From Raphanus sativus (taxonomy: Eukaryota > Streptophyta > Magnoliopsida > Brassicales > Brassicaceae), in assembly GCF_000801105.2 (NCBI RefSeq), contig NC_079515.1:37161407-37225406 (forward strand): 64,000 nucleotides of DNA. Reading direction: 5' to 3'. Made by a program: the position numbers and the translations under genes. Under the pieces are notes generated by a model. The model made no database searches, was not told the origin of the DNA, and worked only from the letters and a program-made list of their open reading frames with translations. Positions 22,760 to 33,581 of the stretch are shown here, in pieces. Position 1 is the stretch's first letter. Each line of letters opens with the position of its first letter.

Positions 22760-24532
22760 ATGACTTACGCATCTCGTATCATCATTCATTCCAAGAAGGT
22801 ACCTACCTGATTCTCATTTTCTGTGCCGTTTTGATCGTTTTCTACTTCTTCCGTTGATCGTTTCTTCGTTTTTGATTCATTCGTTTAACGCTTCCAAGTG
22901 TTGATGATCTTTATTGTTCTAGTCCAATCGATTGTCCATTTTAATTGTGTTGATTGTGTTAGTCATGGCTATTTCTTAATTCTCTATTGAGAAGCATTAG
23001 TGAGCTCCTTGTACGGTTTGGTGAAGTTTATATGTATACTTACATTCGGATGCATAGCCCACTTAGAAAGTATCTTACTTTTACAGCTAATCGTTACTTG
23101 TCCGAATGTAATCTCTGTTAACACCACTTTTGATGTGATGGTTGTTGTTATTTGACAGCTTAAACATGTCTCCACTTTACTTCGGCGTGAGCATGCTGTG
23201 GCAGCAGTCCGCGGCTTCTCCAACAACACTTCTCTCACTGCAAGACAAGGTTAAATCAACTCTCCTCTTCATATATCGTTTCTTCGTTACATGATCATAT
23301 AATTGAAAATTGATATATTTTTGAGTATATATATATATATACTTGTTGCTTCATTATTTTCTGTTTTGGCCTCTTCAGATATGCTCAAGACTCGTCTGTC
23401 TTATTCCCCGTTAGAGAGAATTTCTATATGTCGTGCCAGCACTGTAAAGCCCCTTGCTCTTCAGTTTCCTTTTCTCGTCTACATCATGTCTAATAGCATA
23501 ATCCTCTGTGTGTGTTTTTAATATTCGTGAAGTCATTAAATGTGTTATATAGGTACCAATGCCTAGCGGTATTTCAACGATGAGCACAAAGCCAATGACA
23601 GGGCCACCATTTTATAATAGAGAATATACCAGGTAGTTACTCCGCACATTGCCAAAGTGCATACTTCTTACTGCCTGAATAAATACGTCTATCCTAACAG
23701 TAAGCTTCTTTTGTTTGCGTATCAGCTCGCAGATGCGATCAGTAAGAGGATTTTCATCCGGTTCAGGTACTTAGTTCCTTCATCCCGAGTTTATTCCTAC
23801 TCTTGTAACTTTCAGCTTCCTCTTCTGTTCATATTCTTTGACGTCAATGATTATCAGGCTGTACAGAAAACTAAATTTCTGATCTTATTGTGCCAGACTT
23901 ATATCATACCATTTGTAGTAAAATTTCTTGTCTTGTCTTGTCTTGTATATGCTAGCTATGTAGCTGATTAACGACATCTATAGTAGTGTTACGCATAATT
24001 TCTATCACGTTTTGACTTGGGTTTTTAGGTCTTTTGCGCCAATCATGTTTTTCTGTTACTGTGAATATGCATTCTTACGTGGTTCAATTCATTCCTACGT
24101 GGTTCAATCTTACCAAGAGCTTATGCATCTGTTTCAGATCTTCCTCCTCATCAAGAGATCGGAATGCCTTCTCTTTCGCCAACAATGACTGAGGCATATA
24201 CCTCCGATTACTTCCTTACTACAGTTTAAGTTGTTGAATTATTTTACCTTTATGCTAAAGCTATCTGTACAAACCTCAGGGTAACATTGCCAGGTGGCTG
24301 AAGAAAGAAGGTGATAAAGTCGCTCCCGGTGAAGTGCTTTGTGAAGTTGAAACTGTAATGTTAATTTAGATTGAATCTCTTCTTTGTTTATACTATTGTG
24401 CCAGGAATATAACACTAATATCAATCTATATTATTTTAGGACAAAGCAACCGTTGAAATGGAATGCATGGAAGAGGGTTATCTCGCTAAGATACTAAAGG
24501 AGGAAGGGGAAAAAGCAATTCAAGTTGGAGAG
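22760..24532 (+). CDS. Mitochondrial pyruvate dehydrogenase E2, 5' half
   Basis: Dihydrolipoyl acetyltransferase, the core of the mitochondrial pyruvate dehydrogenase complex. Exons: 22760-22798, 23159-23249, 23379-23443, 23553-23632, 23726-23766, 24138-24193, 24280-24354, 24440-24532. They encode a presequence ([20 protein letters not shown]), a linker ending [10 protein letters not shown], and the start of the lipoyl domain: [40 protein letters not shown] (Lys of TDKATVE is the lipoylation site). Reading stops after KAIQVGE at a normal GT donor, 11 bp before the N gap. The subunit-binding and catalytic domains are missing. The intron after exon 6 uses a GC donor. Best match is the long-form E2 (At3g13930, from memory), agreeing with eIF4A next door. 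Confidence 0.92.
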
Positions 24533-24543
24533 GTATGAAGATC

Positions 24544-24643
24544 NNNNNNNNNNNNNNNNNNNNNNNNNNNNNNNNNNNNNNNNNNNNNNNNNNNNNNNNN
24601 NNNNNNNNNNNNNNNNNNNNNNNNNNNNNNNNNNNNNNNNNNN
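24544..24643. other. Assembly gap, 100 N
   Basis: Exactly 100 N, the convention for a gap of unknown size. It lies between exon 8 of the E2 gene and the target duplication of the copia element. Gene order on the two sides comes from separate stretches of Arabidopsis chromosome 3. Confidence 0.98.
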
Positions 24644-24647
24644 TACA

Positions 24648-25238
24648 TGTTAATGTAAGATAAACAAGCTACGCTATGTAGAACACACAGTAGTACAGGG
24701 TTATTCAATTCCAAGAAATACGACTATATTTATTCTTTCAAAAGCTCTTACACGTTCTTCTTAAAAGCAATAAATCAAACAAGCTCAAGACAAACCTCGA
24801 CTTGTTTGCTAGTCAACTCGTTCAGAGATCTAAGACAGACTCTGAACCACCTAAGCTCTTAACCCCTAGATGCTTTGCTTCTCCTTCTTAGGACGTACAA
24901 AACTCTCTATTGCTAAAAGCTCTCCCTGTGTGTTAACCGGCAACACATTGCCAACGCTTCCTTTATATATCTTTCAGGAAGCCCTAGATCTAATCTATCT
25001 ACCCAATGGAAACTTTCCATTTCTTCTACTTCAGCGAATAAGCCAATCTTCCTTTTCTTTTTAGATCGATTGCTTCTTCTTCAAGTCTTCCTTTAATGTC
25101 CCTCTTCATTAAATCTTCTTTTAATGCATCGGTCTTGATACGTGCTTCTCACGAACCACCTCTCTGATGTAGTAGTTCATGTCACACTTCATGAACTACT
25201 TCAGCTCTGCTACAGCATCGTCTTCCCATACACCTTCA
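24648..25238 (-). repeat. 3' LTR of the copia element
   Basis: 591 bp. It differs from the other LTR by one missing A near 24899 and by substitutions near 25184 and 25215. Confidence 0.92.
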
Positions 25239-25254
25239 ATCTCCCCTTTTTAAT
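25239..25254 (-). promoter_or_regulatory. Polypurine tract of the copia element
   Basis: Minus strand AAAAAGGGGAGAT directly before the 3' LTR, where plus-strand priming occurs. Confidence 0.75.
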
Positions 25255-25650
25255 TCGTCGTCTCACAAGTACCTGAGATAGAAGACAAGAACCAACCACA
25301 CACAACAGCACCAGTATATATGTCTAAACGTTAATTCAACCAACTCAAGACAATTAAGAACATACTTATATTATCCTAAAACCGGGTTTAAGCAAAGTAA
25401 TACATAATATCAAAAGATAGCATATGCAAATGCTCCCCATAATCTTAGCCAGTCTGAAAACATGGATAACAAGGAATTGCAACAAGTGGTGCAATTGAAA
25501 TAACATAGACATGAAAACAAAGCAACAAAACACAGCTCCCCCACAATCTTGGTCTTCTACATCCTAGTCTTCTTCTTCTCCCCCTGCTTGTGAGCACACG
25601 GATTAAAAACACCAAGAAAAATACCTCACATATTCATAAGGATAGGGATA

Positions 25651-27346
25651 CTAACCTGCTACAGCACTCTGAAGATCCTGAACTATCTCAGCTAGCGCTT
25701 GAAGGGCTCGTGTTGTGTCCTGTAGTGCCACTTGCAAATCAACACGGCTGAGTGGTCCTTGAGGGATGGCAACTGATCCAAGTTCATAAAGGGATACACG
25801 ACGTGGTGCAGTTCTGGAGCTTGGTGTAGCAGTTCGTGGAGCAGGGATCGGAGCAGGAGATGCCTGACGGGTTGTCCTTGCAGAGCTTCTCTTTGGTTCA
25901 GCTTTAGCTGGTCCCTTTCCTTTTGCCAGTCTCTGCTCATAGATCTCGCCCACTCGTTTATCCTTCTTGTAGAGAACCGGACGTTGGAGCTTGTCACTAG
26001 GATAGGATGGAACCGCCTGCTGACTTTGAAGAAGTGCCATGATCAAGCGAGGGAAGATCAACCAGCGGGCATCATTGACTTGAATCACTCCAAGATTAAG
26101 AATCTGTCTGAACATCATCTTCCCCAAATCAACACGGACTCCATGAGCCATCTTGTAGATCAGTCTTGCTCTCTCAAGTGAGACATATGTCTTGTGAGTC
26201 GAGGGAATCCAGTTGTATGCAGCTATGATCATCAAGGCCCGTAGCATGGAGTAAGTCCGCTGTAGTGAGACCATCCCATTCTGTCTTTGTATCTCCGGTG
26301 ATGAAGAAGCTAACTCAGTTACCGAGATATCATCCAACGTTGCGGCTTCCTCCTCTTCTTCCTCAGTAAGTGGTTCCCAATCTATGGCATTATTGAGGTG
26401 CGCAGGTGAGAACTTGTACTCTTGTCCCCGTACAGAGACAACCACTTCATCAACATCCGCTTCAGCTTTAGTACTCGGCAGACCTGCATAGAACTCAGCT
26501 ACAACTTGCTCAACATACACTGCAAGATTCGAGACAGTTGATTCCATAGATCCTTTCTTGATAACGGCCAAGTACCCCACTGATCAGCTTCCTTCAGATC
26601 CACCGAACGCTCAGCAAGTACCTTACGCTTAAGGAACTGATCATACCTTTTCTTGATGAGAGGAGCATTGGTTCAGCACTTTTGTCACCAGACCTTCTCG
26701 ATCTCAGCTGAGGCGAGGCTCCTGCTTCCTTAGCCAAATATGGAGACTTGGCTGCATCTTCTGGTGTGAGAAACTGAGATTGAGTTGGTGTACTAGACTC
26801 CCCTGTCTTTCTCTGTTTCCCAGAGCGCAACCCTAATCGCTTCAGCACCCGTTTCTTCCTCCTTTCCTTCTGGAAGCTTCATCTGATTCAGAACCCACGT
26901 AACAGCATCATCCTTGGGTTCATCGTCCACTTTCTTGGCTGAATCAGACTCAGCTTCACTTAGCTCCTTCTCAACTTCAATGATCGCCAGAGGTAGAGCA
27001 GATTCATCCTTTCTTCTGGTGATTTAGCAGTGACCGGAACATCTTGAATGGCAGCACCAGTGGATCCGATTTGCGGTTGCGGATCTGCTTCAGGAACCTT
27101 CACAGATGGCTCCTCTCCAAGACCTGGAGTCCTTTCATCGCTCTCCTCTGAAGGCTTTCTCATTAGCGGTATTGAACGAGTCAAGCTCCTCAGTGACCTC
27201 AGGAGTGCATCGGAGACGGGCATATCGTTTCTCGGTGGAGGCGATTCAGGTTCGCCATCAGTGAGTGACCTTCGACTTCCTTCAGCCTCTGCATGCTTTC
27301 TCCTTGGATGATTCGGCTTGTTGAGCTGATTTCTTTCCTTTCCCAT
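25651..27346 (-). pseudogene. Third ORF (env-like position) of the Sirevirus-like element, frameshifted
   Basis: A coding region lies between RNase H and the 3' LTR, where Sireviruses carry their so-called envelope-like gene. It can be followed from MGKERNQLNKPNHPRRKHAE (27346) to the stop at 25651. I see at least four frame changes, near 27015, 26860, 26640 and 26590. The N-terminal third is basic, then acidic and Pro/Ser-rich. The C-terminal 309-residue segment (26580-25651) holds a folded-looking part, VRGQEYKFSPAHLNNAIDW to RQILNLGVIQVNDARWLIFP, resembling the putative plant transposon protein family. It ends in a Lys/Pro/Ala-rich region and a short coiled coil. No signal peptide or clear membrane segment is visible, so an envelope role is not supported. 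Confidence 0.65.
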
Positions 27347-28120
27347 GATAGATGTCAGTTTCTGTGTGAGAATCGTGTGAGAGATGAAGAGAGGCTGCGA
27401 GATTGAGCTTCTTAAGCACGATGGAGATTTTCTAGGGCTTGTTCCCCACTACTTCCCTTAACGGAATAAAACTGAATCAACTTTTTCTGATATTGCAGAT
27501 CTGGTCCCTGACTTTTTATCCTCTCCTTTGCATGCCTACAACATTTTAATTTCTCTCATCCAAACACACAAACATTAGGCACATTCGTGAATTATTAATG
27601 TATCATCAGACTTTCAAGATAGTAATAAAACACAAGTCACAACTCACAATTGGCTGAATCAAGATTACTATAAAGCATTAGATCAATTCAGTTCAGTTAC
27701 CATTTGTGTGAAGTGCTTCACGAGTTGCCTCAGTGCTTGATTCAAGCTGCACATATAACTCTTCCTAGATCTTATATTCTGGTGCAGCCGATTGTCTTTT
27801 TATGGCTAGCTTTCACATTGATATGCCTTCATCAATGCTGCCGGTTTTCATTCTTTATTCTCGTGCTGTGAAACCCCTGTTGTTTCCCATCATGAATCTA
27901 TCAAAATTTTTTTTTTTTTATTTTCTGAGCATCTTTCTGTATCATTGCTGGCTCTTTTTATTGAGAGGGGGGGGCCACAGATTGACGTGAAACCTGTACC
28001 ATTACAACATTGACGGCATATCAAGCAGCTCTTTTCCACAGCGTTCTCGGGTTCCAAAACCAATCTGAATCATATGTACATCCCGAATCAGCACCTGCAC
28101 TATTCTCTGCACAACTTGAC
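27347..28120 (-). other. Non-coding spacer between pol and third ORF
   Basis: Internal part of the copia element with T- and G-runs (27907-27919, 27967-27974). No coding region supported. Confidence 0.5.
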
Positions 28121-29065
28121 TCAACAATCAAGATTACACACACCAATTGCATTTCTTAATGTGATAAATCGATTAAATTCAAGAGATTTAGTGAATATAT
28201 CAGCCAACTGCAAATCAGTAACTACATGTTCGATTACTACCTGATTGTCTTCAACTAATTCTCTGATGAAGTGGTGCCTTATGTCAATGTGCTTCGTCCT
28301 TGAATGTTGGACCGGATTCCTCGAGATATCAATTGCACTTTTGTTGTCACAATACACAAGAAAGGGACCCGATTGCATTCCATAATCAGCTGACATCTGC
28401 TTCATCCAGATAAGTTGTGAGCAACAGCTACCCATGGCAATATATTCTGCTTCCGCCGTAGAGAGTGATACAGAGTTCTGCTTCTTGCTCAGCCACGAGA
28501 TAAGATTGTTTCCAAGAAAGAAACATCCTCCACTGGTACTCTTTCTATCATCAGCACATCCTGCCCAATCAGCATCACAGTATCCCACCAAGTTCTTGTT
28601 GGAATTCTTCGAGTAATACACGCCCAAGCTCTCTGTTCCTTTGACGTACTTGATGATCCTCTTAACTGCATTCAGGTGTGATACCTTTGGCTTAGCTTGA
28701 TATCGTGCACACACACCGACACTGAATGACAAATCCGGTCGACTCGCAGTTAAGTACAATAGACTGCCAATCATCCCTCGATAGAGCTTGACATCCACAT
28801 CTTCTCCTGCTTCATCTCGTGCCAGCTTCAGTGATGTACTCATGGGTGTCTTAGACACTTTGGAGTTCTCCATACCAAATCGCTTTACCAAACTGTTAGC
28901 GTATGCACTCTGAGATATGAAGACACCTTTCTCTGACTGAGACACTTGAAGTCCAAGAAAGTACTTCAGTTCACCACACATGCTCATCTCAAACTCTTGA
29001 GTCATATTCTGAACAAACTCATCCACCAGCTTCTGTGACGTGCCTCCAAAGATAATGTCATCCAC
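28121..29065 (-). CDS. Copia pol, C-terminal RT and RNase H part
   Basis: Continuation of pol in a new frame, 314 codons. It opens with the end of the RT active site (VDDIIFGG in context), continues with ELKYFLGLQVSQSEKGVFIS and ends with RNase H: GYCDADWAGCADDRKSTSGG, SLSTAEAEYIAM, VYCDNKSAIDISRNPVQHSR, KHIDIRHHFIRE. It is separated from the upstream ORF by a one-base frame difference near 29086-29092, next to a run of A on the coding strand, so it is not expected to be made as a separate protein. Confidence 0.88.
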   Translation of the reverse strand: MDDIIFGGTSQKLVDEFVQNMTQEFEMSMCGELKYFLGLQVSQSEKGVFISQSAYANSLVKRFGMENSKVSKTPMSTSLKLARDEAGEDVDVKLYRGMIGSLLYLTASRPDLSFSVGVCARYQAKPKVSHLNAVKRIIKYVKGTESLGVYYSKNSNKNLVGYCDADWAGCADDRKSTSGGCFFLGNNLISWLSKKQNSVSLSTAEAEYIAMGSCCSQLIWMKQMSADYGMQSGPFLVYCDNKSAIDISRNPVQHSRTKHIDIRHHFIRELVEDNQVVIEHVVTDLQLADIFTKSLEFNRFITLRNAIGVCNLDC

Positions 29066-29082
29066 ATAGATTTGAACAATGA

Positions 29083-32000
29083 TTATCTCTTTTCAACTTC
29101 CTTGAAGAACAGCGTCTTGTCTATACTCCCTCTGATGTACTCCGCTTCTAACAGAAACCTTGTGAGTCGTTCATACCATGCACGCGGTGCTTGCTTCAAC
29201 CCATATAATGCTTTCTTCAGTCGATACACATAATCATGATGCACTGGGTCCTCAAATCCCTTTGGCTGCTCAACATAGACTTCCTCCTGAAGGACTCCAT
29301 TGAGGAAAGCACTTTTCACATCCATTTGATGCACTTTGAAATTCAGAATGCACGCCATTCCCAGAAATAACCGAATGGATTCCAATCTTGCAACTGGGGC
29401 AAAGGTTTCTTCAAAGTCTACTCCTTCAATCTGTGAGTATCCTTGAGCTACAAGCCTTGCCTTGTTACGAACTACTTCTCCATGCTCATCAGTCTTGTTC
29501 TTGAATATCCATTTAGTGCCAACCACGTTTACTCCTTTAGGTCTAGCAACCAGTTCCCACACATCGTTCCTGGTGAATTGCTCAAGTTCTTCCTCCATCG
29601 CGACAATCCAATATTCATCACGTAGTGCTTCAGTGTGTGTCTTAGGTTCTATTGATGAAACGAAACATGCGAACTGCACCATTTCTTTAAAGTTGATCAC
29701 CTTTCCACGCGTTTTTCGTCCTTCTTCAATTCCTCCAATCACATCAGACTTCGAATGATTGCGATGAACTTGCTGAATCACTGGTTGCGGTACTGTATCT
29801 GAGATCGGACCTTCCTCAATGACTTCAGTCGCAGCTATGGATGATCCACCTTCTTCCTCTTCATCTGATCCCATGTCATCACCTACAACCACAGACAAAT
29901 CATCAAATACAACATTAACTGATTCTTTAATTGATTCTGTCCGTTTGTTGTAGACTCGGTATGCTGAACTAGACTGTGCATAACCCAGAAAAAATCCTTC
30001 ATCACTTCTTGAGTCAAACTTCCCAAGGTAGTCCTTGTCATTCAGTATGTAGCACCTGCATCCAAAAACATGAAAGTAACTAAGATTAGGAGTTTTGCCT
30101 GTCCACATCTCATATGGTGTCTTTGTTGTCCCTTTTCTGACATACACACGGTTGATTGTGTAACACGCCGTGCTGAGTGCTTCAGCCCAGAACCTCTTGG
30201 CTATCTTGTTACCATGGAGCATTGCTCTTCCCATTTCCTGTAGAGTTCTATTCTTTCGTTCAACCACTCCATTTTGCTGAGGTGTCCAAGGTGCTGCAAA
30301 CTGGTGAGCTATTCCTCTTGATTCAAGAAAGGTAGTCATGGCTTCATTCTCGAATTCTCCTCCATGATCACTGCGTATCTTCTTGATTCCTCCCTTTTCA
30401 TTTATGTGTTGAAGCGCCCAGATTTTGAAACTTTCAGACACTTCTGACTTTTCCCTGAGAAAACGAACCCAAGTGAACCTGGTGTAGTCATCCACTAGTA
30501 CAAACACGTACTTCTTTCCTCCGATACTCTCGGTTTGCATAGGACCCATGAGATCCATGTGAACTAGATCCAATGGTGCCTTTGCCTGAACATCTGGTAC
30601 CTTTTTGTGTTGTATCTTGACTTGCTTTCCCTCATTGCATGCACCACACACAATCTTGTCATCGATCTTGAGTTTGGGTACTCCTCGAACCAAGTCGTTG
30701 CACACTAGATTCGTTAGATTCCTGAAGTTCATATGTCCCAAACGTCTGTGCCATAGATCAATATTCCCTTGAGCTGACAAGCACTTAACCTTCTTTTCCC
30801 ACATGTAGCAGTTATTGCCAGATCTCACACCTTGTAGTACTGTTACACCATGTTGGTTTATGGCACGACAATCAATTGCTGAGAAGCACACCGTAAGTCC
30901 GTCATCACACAGTTGACTCACGCTGATCAGATTAGCCTTTAATCCTTTGACAAAGTAGACATTCACCAATTTAGGTACTTCTGAGTTACACGTTGTACCT
31001 TTGCCTTGAATGACACCACATCCTCCATCTCCAAAGGTTACCTTTCCTCCTTTTACTTTTGACACTTTGTCTAGATACTCAATGTTTCCTGTCATGTGTC
31101 TAGAGCATCCACTGTCGAAGTACCATGGTTCCTCAGATTCAGAATCACTTGACACTCGCGCCATGTTACATCGTATGGTGCTTCTCGGCTCAGTCACTAT
31201 CTTAGGATACAAGTCGGTTTTCTTCATCCAGCCTCGAGAAGTCTTCCCTATTCTCCAAAACTTGTGTTGTCTCCATACTTGTTTGACCCGTTCCAGATAC
31301 TTGTAGCAATATCTCTTGTAATGACCAAACTTCCCACAGAAGAAACATCCACTTATCTGAGCTGGAGTAGTTTGTGTCTTAGCTTCTTCAGCATGCGCAA
31401 AACCTCCAGACACAAAGCGTGTTGTACCTGTTGAGCTATTCTGTCTTCCAGTGTAACCAAGTCCCATCAATGAGTTTTCAGTTCTTCCACTGCTCAGAAT
31501 CTTGTCAAGTTGCTTGGTTCCCGTGAGCATCTTAATCTTCCGATATTGCTGATCTAATTCAGCTTGAAGATCAGCTGCTCTCTTTCTTTCAGCCAGTAGT
31601 TCTTCTCTGAGCTCGTCCGCTTGCTTAGACAGGACCAATTTTTCTTTAATCAGATTCACACTTTCCTTAGCCAACTCAGCTTCTCTGTTGAGGTCATCCT
31701 TCAACACTTGTACTTCAACTTCCAGTCGTGCCTTCTCTTTAGCCAATGCCAAATTCTCTGTTCCCAGCTTCACTAGTGTCTCTCGAACTTCCTTGTAGCT
31801 TTCATCTAAGTCATTTTCTTGCTCAGCCTCACTCTCAGATCCTGAGTCACACTCCACGATTCCTAGAAACGCCACAAAGTTGTTCACTTCCTCTTCACTT
31901 TCGCTGTCGGACTCGCTGTCATTGATTCCTATCATGGATTTTTCTGGCTTTCTCCTACCATCCGACTCGCACTCAGCTTGAGTGTGTCCATATCCCTTGC

Positions 32001-32919
32001 AGTTATGACACTGAATCTCTCTTCTTTTCACTGTGGGACACTCAGTTCGAAAGTGACCATACCCCTTGCATTCATAGCACTTAGCATCATTCTTCCTGTA
32101 GTTCTTCTCTGGCTCAGACGTCTTCCTACCTTGGCTAAACTTCTTCTGCCCATTCTCCACTTTTCGTAGAGCTCTATCAAACCTTCTGACCAGGAGACTC
32201 ACAGGGTCGTTATCATCCATAGGCTCCTTTTCAACTGATGCAAGCGCAATTCCTTTTTCCTTCATTCCACCAGACACACTAGCTACTTCCATCTCATGAG
32301 CTTGTAACATTCCAACCACTTCATCAAATGTCATCTCGTCAGTGTTACAGGAGACGGTCATAGCTGCTTTGTATGCCATGAACTTAGACGGCAGACACCT
32401 CAGGAACTTCTTCACAAGTTTCTTCTCTTTGTATTTCTTCCCAAGTGTAAGTGCTTCTTGTGCTAGTGAGCTAATCTTTGAGCTGAAATCTCCAACAGAT
32501 TCATTATCCTCCATCTTGAGCTCTTCAAATCTTGTTGCAAGCATATCCTTTCTAGAACTCTGAACCTTTGAGGTTCCTTCAAAATGCTTCTGCAGAATAT
32601 CCCATGCATCCTTTGCTGCCTCGCATCCTTGAATTAGTTCAAACTGCTTCCTTGCTACACTGCAATGTATGACAGTTAGTGCACGAGCATTGAACTTAGC
32701 CATCTTGTTCTCATCATCAGTCCAGAGCTCCTCCAGTTTTGGAACGTCTGTTCCATCCTCGGCTCTTGCAACAGGTGATTTCCAACCAGATTCCACAGCC
32801 TTCCACGCCAATGGGTCAATACCCTTGATTGTAGCCTTCATGCGCGCCTTCCAGAATCCATAGTTTCCTACTTCAAGGATCACCTTGGAACTTATCACCA
32901 ACTCGCGATAGCTATCCAT
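29083..32919 (-). CDS. Copia gag-pol polyprotein (gag, protease, integrase, RT start)
   Basis: 1,278 codons in one frame. Gag: N-terminal [16 protein letters not shown] and a UBN2-type core (about 60-220). CCHC knuckles follow: [28 protein letters not shown] and, after a long coiled coil (about 375-465), [14 protein letters not shown]. Protease: [13 protein letters not shown], with Cys where the usual motif has Ala. Integrase: [14 protein letters not shown] zinc-binding start and core [20 protein letters not shown], with D, D, E residues in [17 protein letters not shown] and [13 protein letters not shown] begins at [20 protein letters not shown]. The frame ends at VEKR just before the YVDD catalytic motif because of a one-base shift. 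Insertion is young, so the element was probably almost competent when it moved. Confidence 0.92.
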   Translation of the reverse strand: MDSYRELVISSKVILEVGNYGFWKARMKATIKGIDPLAWKAVESGWKSPVARAEDGTDVPKLEELWTDDENKMAKFNARALTVIHCSVARKQFELIQGCEAAKDAWDILQKHFEGTSKVQSSRKDMLATRFEELKMEDNESVGDFSSKISSLAQEALTLGKKYKEKKLVKKFLRCLPSKFMAYKAAMTVSCNTDEMTFDEVVGMLQAHEMEVASVSGGMKEKGIALASVEKEPMDDNDPVSLLVRRFDRALRKVENGQKKFSQGRKTSEPEKNYRKNDAKCYECKGYGHFRTECPTVKRREIQCHNCKGYGHTQAECESDGRRKPEKSMIGINDSESDSESEEEVNNFVAFLGIVECDSGSESEAEQENDLDESYKEVRETLVKLGTENLALAKEKARLEVEVQVLKDDLNREAELAKESVNLIKEKLVLSKQADELREELLAERKRAADLQAELDQQYRKIKMLTGTKQLDKILSSGRTENSLMGLGYTGRQNSSTGTTRFVSGGFAHAEEAKTQTTPAQISGCFFCGKFGHYKRYCYKYLERVKQVWRQHKFWRIGKTSRGWMKKTDLYPKIVTEPRSTIRCNMARVSSDSESEEPWYFDSGCSRHMTGNIEYLDKVSKVKGGKVTFGDGGCGVIQGKGTTCNSEVPKLVNVYFVKGLKANLISVSQLCDDGLTVCFSAIDCRAINQHGVTVLQGVRSGNNCYMWEKKVKCLSAQGNIDLWHRRLGHMNFRNLTNLVCNDLVRGVPKLKIDDKIVCGACNEGKQVKIQHKKVPDVQAKAPLDLVHMDLMGPMQTESIGGKKYVFVLVDDYTRFTWVRFLREKSEVSESFKIWALQHINEKGGIKKIRSDHGGEFENEAMTTFLESRGIAHQFAAPWTPQQNGVVERKNRTLQEMGRAMLHGNKIAKRFWAEALSTACYTINRVYVRKGTTKTPYEMWTGKTPNLSYFHVFGCRCYILNDKDYLGKFDSRSDEGFFLGYAQSSSAYRVYNKRTESIKESVNVVFDDLSVVVGDDMGSDEEEEGGSSIAATEVIEEGPISDTVPQPVIQQVHRNHSKSDVIGGIEEGRKTRGKVINFKEMVQFACFVSSIEPKTHTEALRDEYWIVAMEEELEQFTRNDVWELVARPKGVNVVGTKWIFKNKTDEHGEVVRNKARLVAQGYSQIEGVDFEETFAPVARLESIRLFLGMACILNFKVHQMDVKSAFLNGVLQEEVYVEQPKGFEDPVHHDYVYRLKKALYGLKQAPRAWYERLTRFLLEAEYIRGSIDKTLFFKEVEKR

Positions 32920-32965
32920 CTTACTCCGCAGGATCTACCTGTTTAAATAAACAAAGCACAGATAC

Positions 32966-32980
32966 CTGCTCTGATACCAA
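32966..32980 (-). promoter_or_regulatory. Primer binding site, initiator Met tRNA
   Basis: Minus-strand TTGGTATCAGAGC directly after the 5' LTR, complementary to the 3' end of initiator methionine tRNA, the usual primer of plant copia elements. Confidence 0.9.
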
Positions 32981-32981
32981 T

Positions 32982-33573
32982 TGTTAATGTAAGATAAACA
33001 AGCTACGCTATGTAGAACACACAGTAGTACAGGGTTATTCAATTCCAAGAAATACGACTATATTTATTCTTTCAAAAGCTCTTACACGTTCTTCTTAAAA
33101 GCAATAAATCAAACAAGCTCAAGACAAACCTCGACTTGTTTGCTAGTCAACTCGTTCAGAGATCTAAGACAGACTCTGAACCACCTAAGCTCTTAACCCC
33201 TAGATGCTTTGCTTCTCCTTCTTAGGACGTACAAAAACTCTCTATTGCTAAAAGCTCTCCCTGTGTGTTAACCGGCAACACATTGCCAACGCTTCCTTTA
33301 TATATCTTTCAGGAAGCCCTAGATCTAATCTATCTACCCAATGGAAACTTTCCATTTCTTCTACTTCAGCGAATAAGCCAATCTTCCTTTTCTTTTTAGA
33401 TCGATTGCTTCTTCTTCAAGTCTTCCTTTAATGTCCCTCTTCATTAAATCTTCTTTTAATGCATCGGTCTTGATACGTGCTTCTCACGAACCACCTCTCT
33501 GATGTAGTAGTTCATGTCACTCTTCATGAACTACTTCAGCTCTGCTACATCATCGTCTTCCCATACACCTTCA
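32982..33573 (-). repeat. 5' LTR of the copia element
   Basis: 592 bp, followed by target duplication GTACA at 33574-33578. It lies 8 bp from the stop codon of the RBR ligase gene, which is transcribed into it in the same direction. Confidence 0.92.
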
Positions 33574-33581
33574 GTACACCC

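Larger units (their letters stand above)
24648..33573 (-). mobile_element. Ty1/copia retrotransposon, Sirevirus-like, 8.9 kb
   Basis: Complete LTR element in minus orientation. LTRs 24648-25238 and 32982-33573 begin TGTTAATG and end CTTCA. A 5-bp target duplication is visible: GTACA at 33574-33578 and NTACA at 24643-24647, with the first base in the gap. The primer site TGGTATCAGAGC (initiator Met tRNA) lies next to the right LTR and a purine tract next to the left one. Gene order gag-protease-integrase-RT-RNase H is copia type. Long gag with several CCHC knuckles and a coiled coil, and a third coding region between pol and the 3' LTR, point to the Sirevirus lineage. I count two substitutions and one 1-base indel between LTRs, so insertion was recent. 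Confidence 0.93.

Noticed and set aside
25651..26580. Third ORF of the copia element as a true envelope gene
   Set aside because: No signal peptide, no clear transmembrane helix and several frame changes; only the position is envelope-like.
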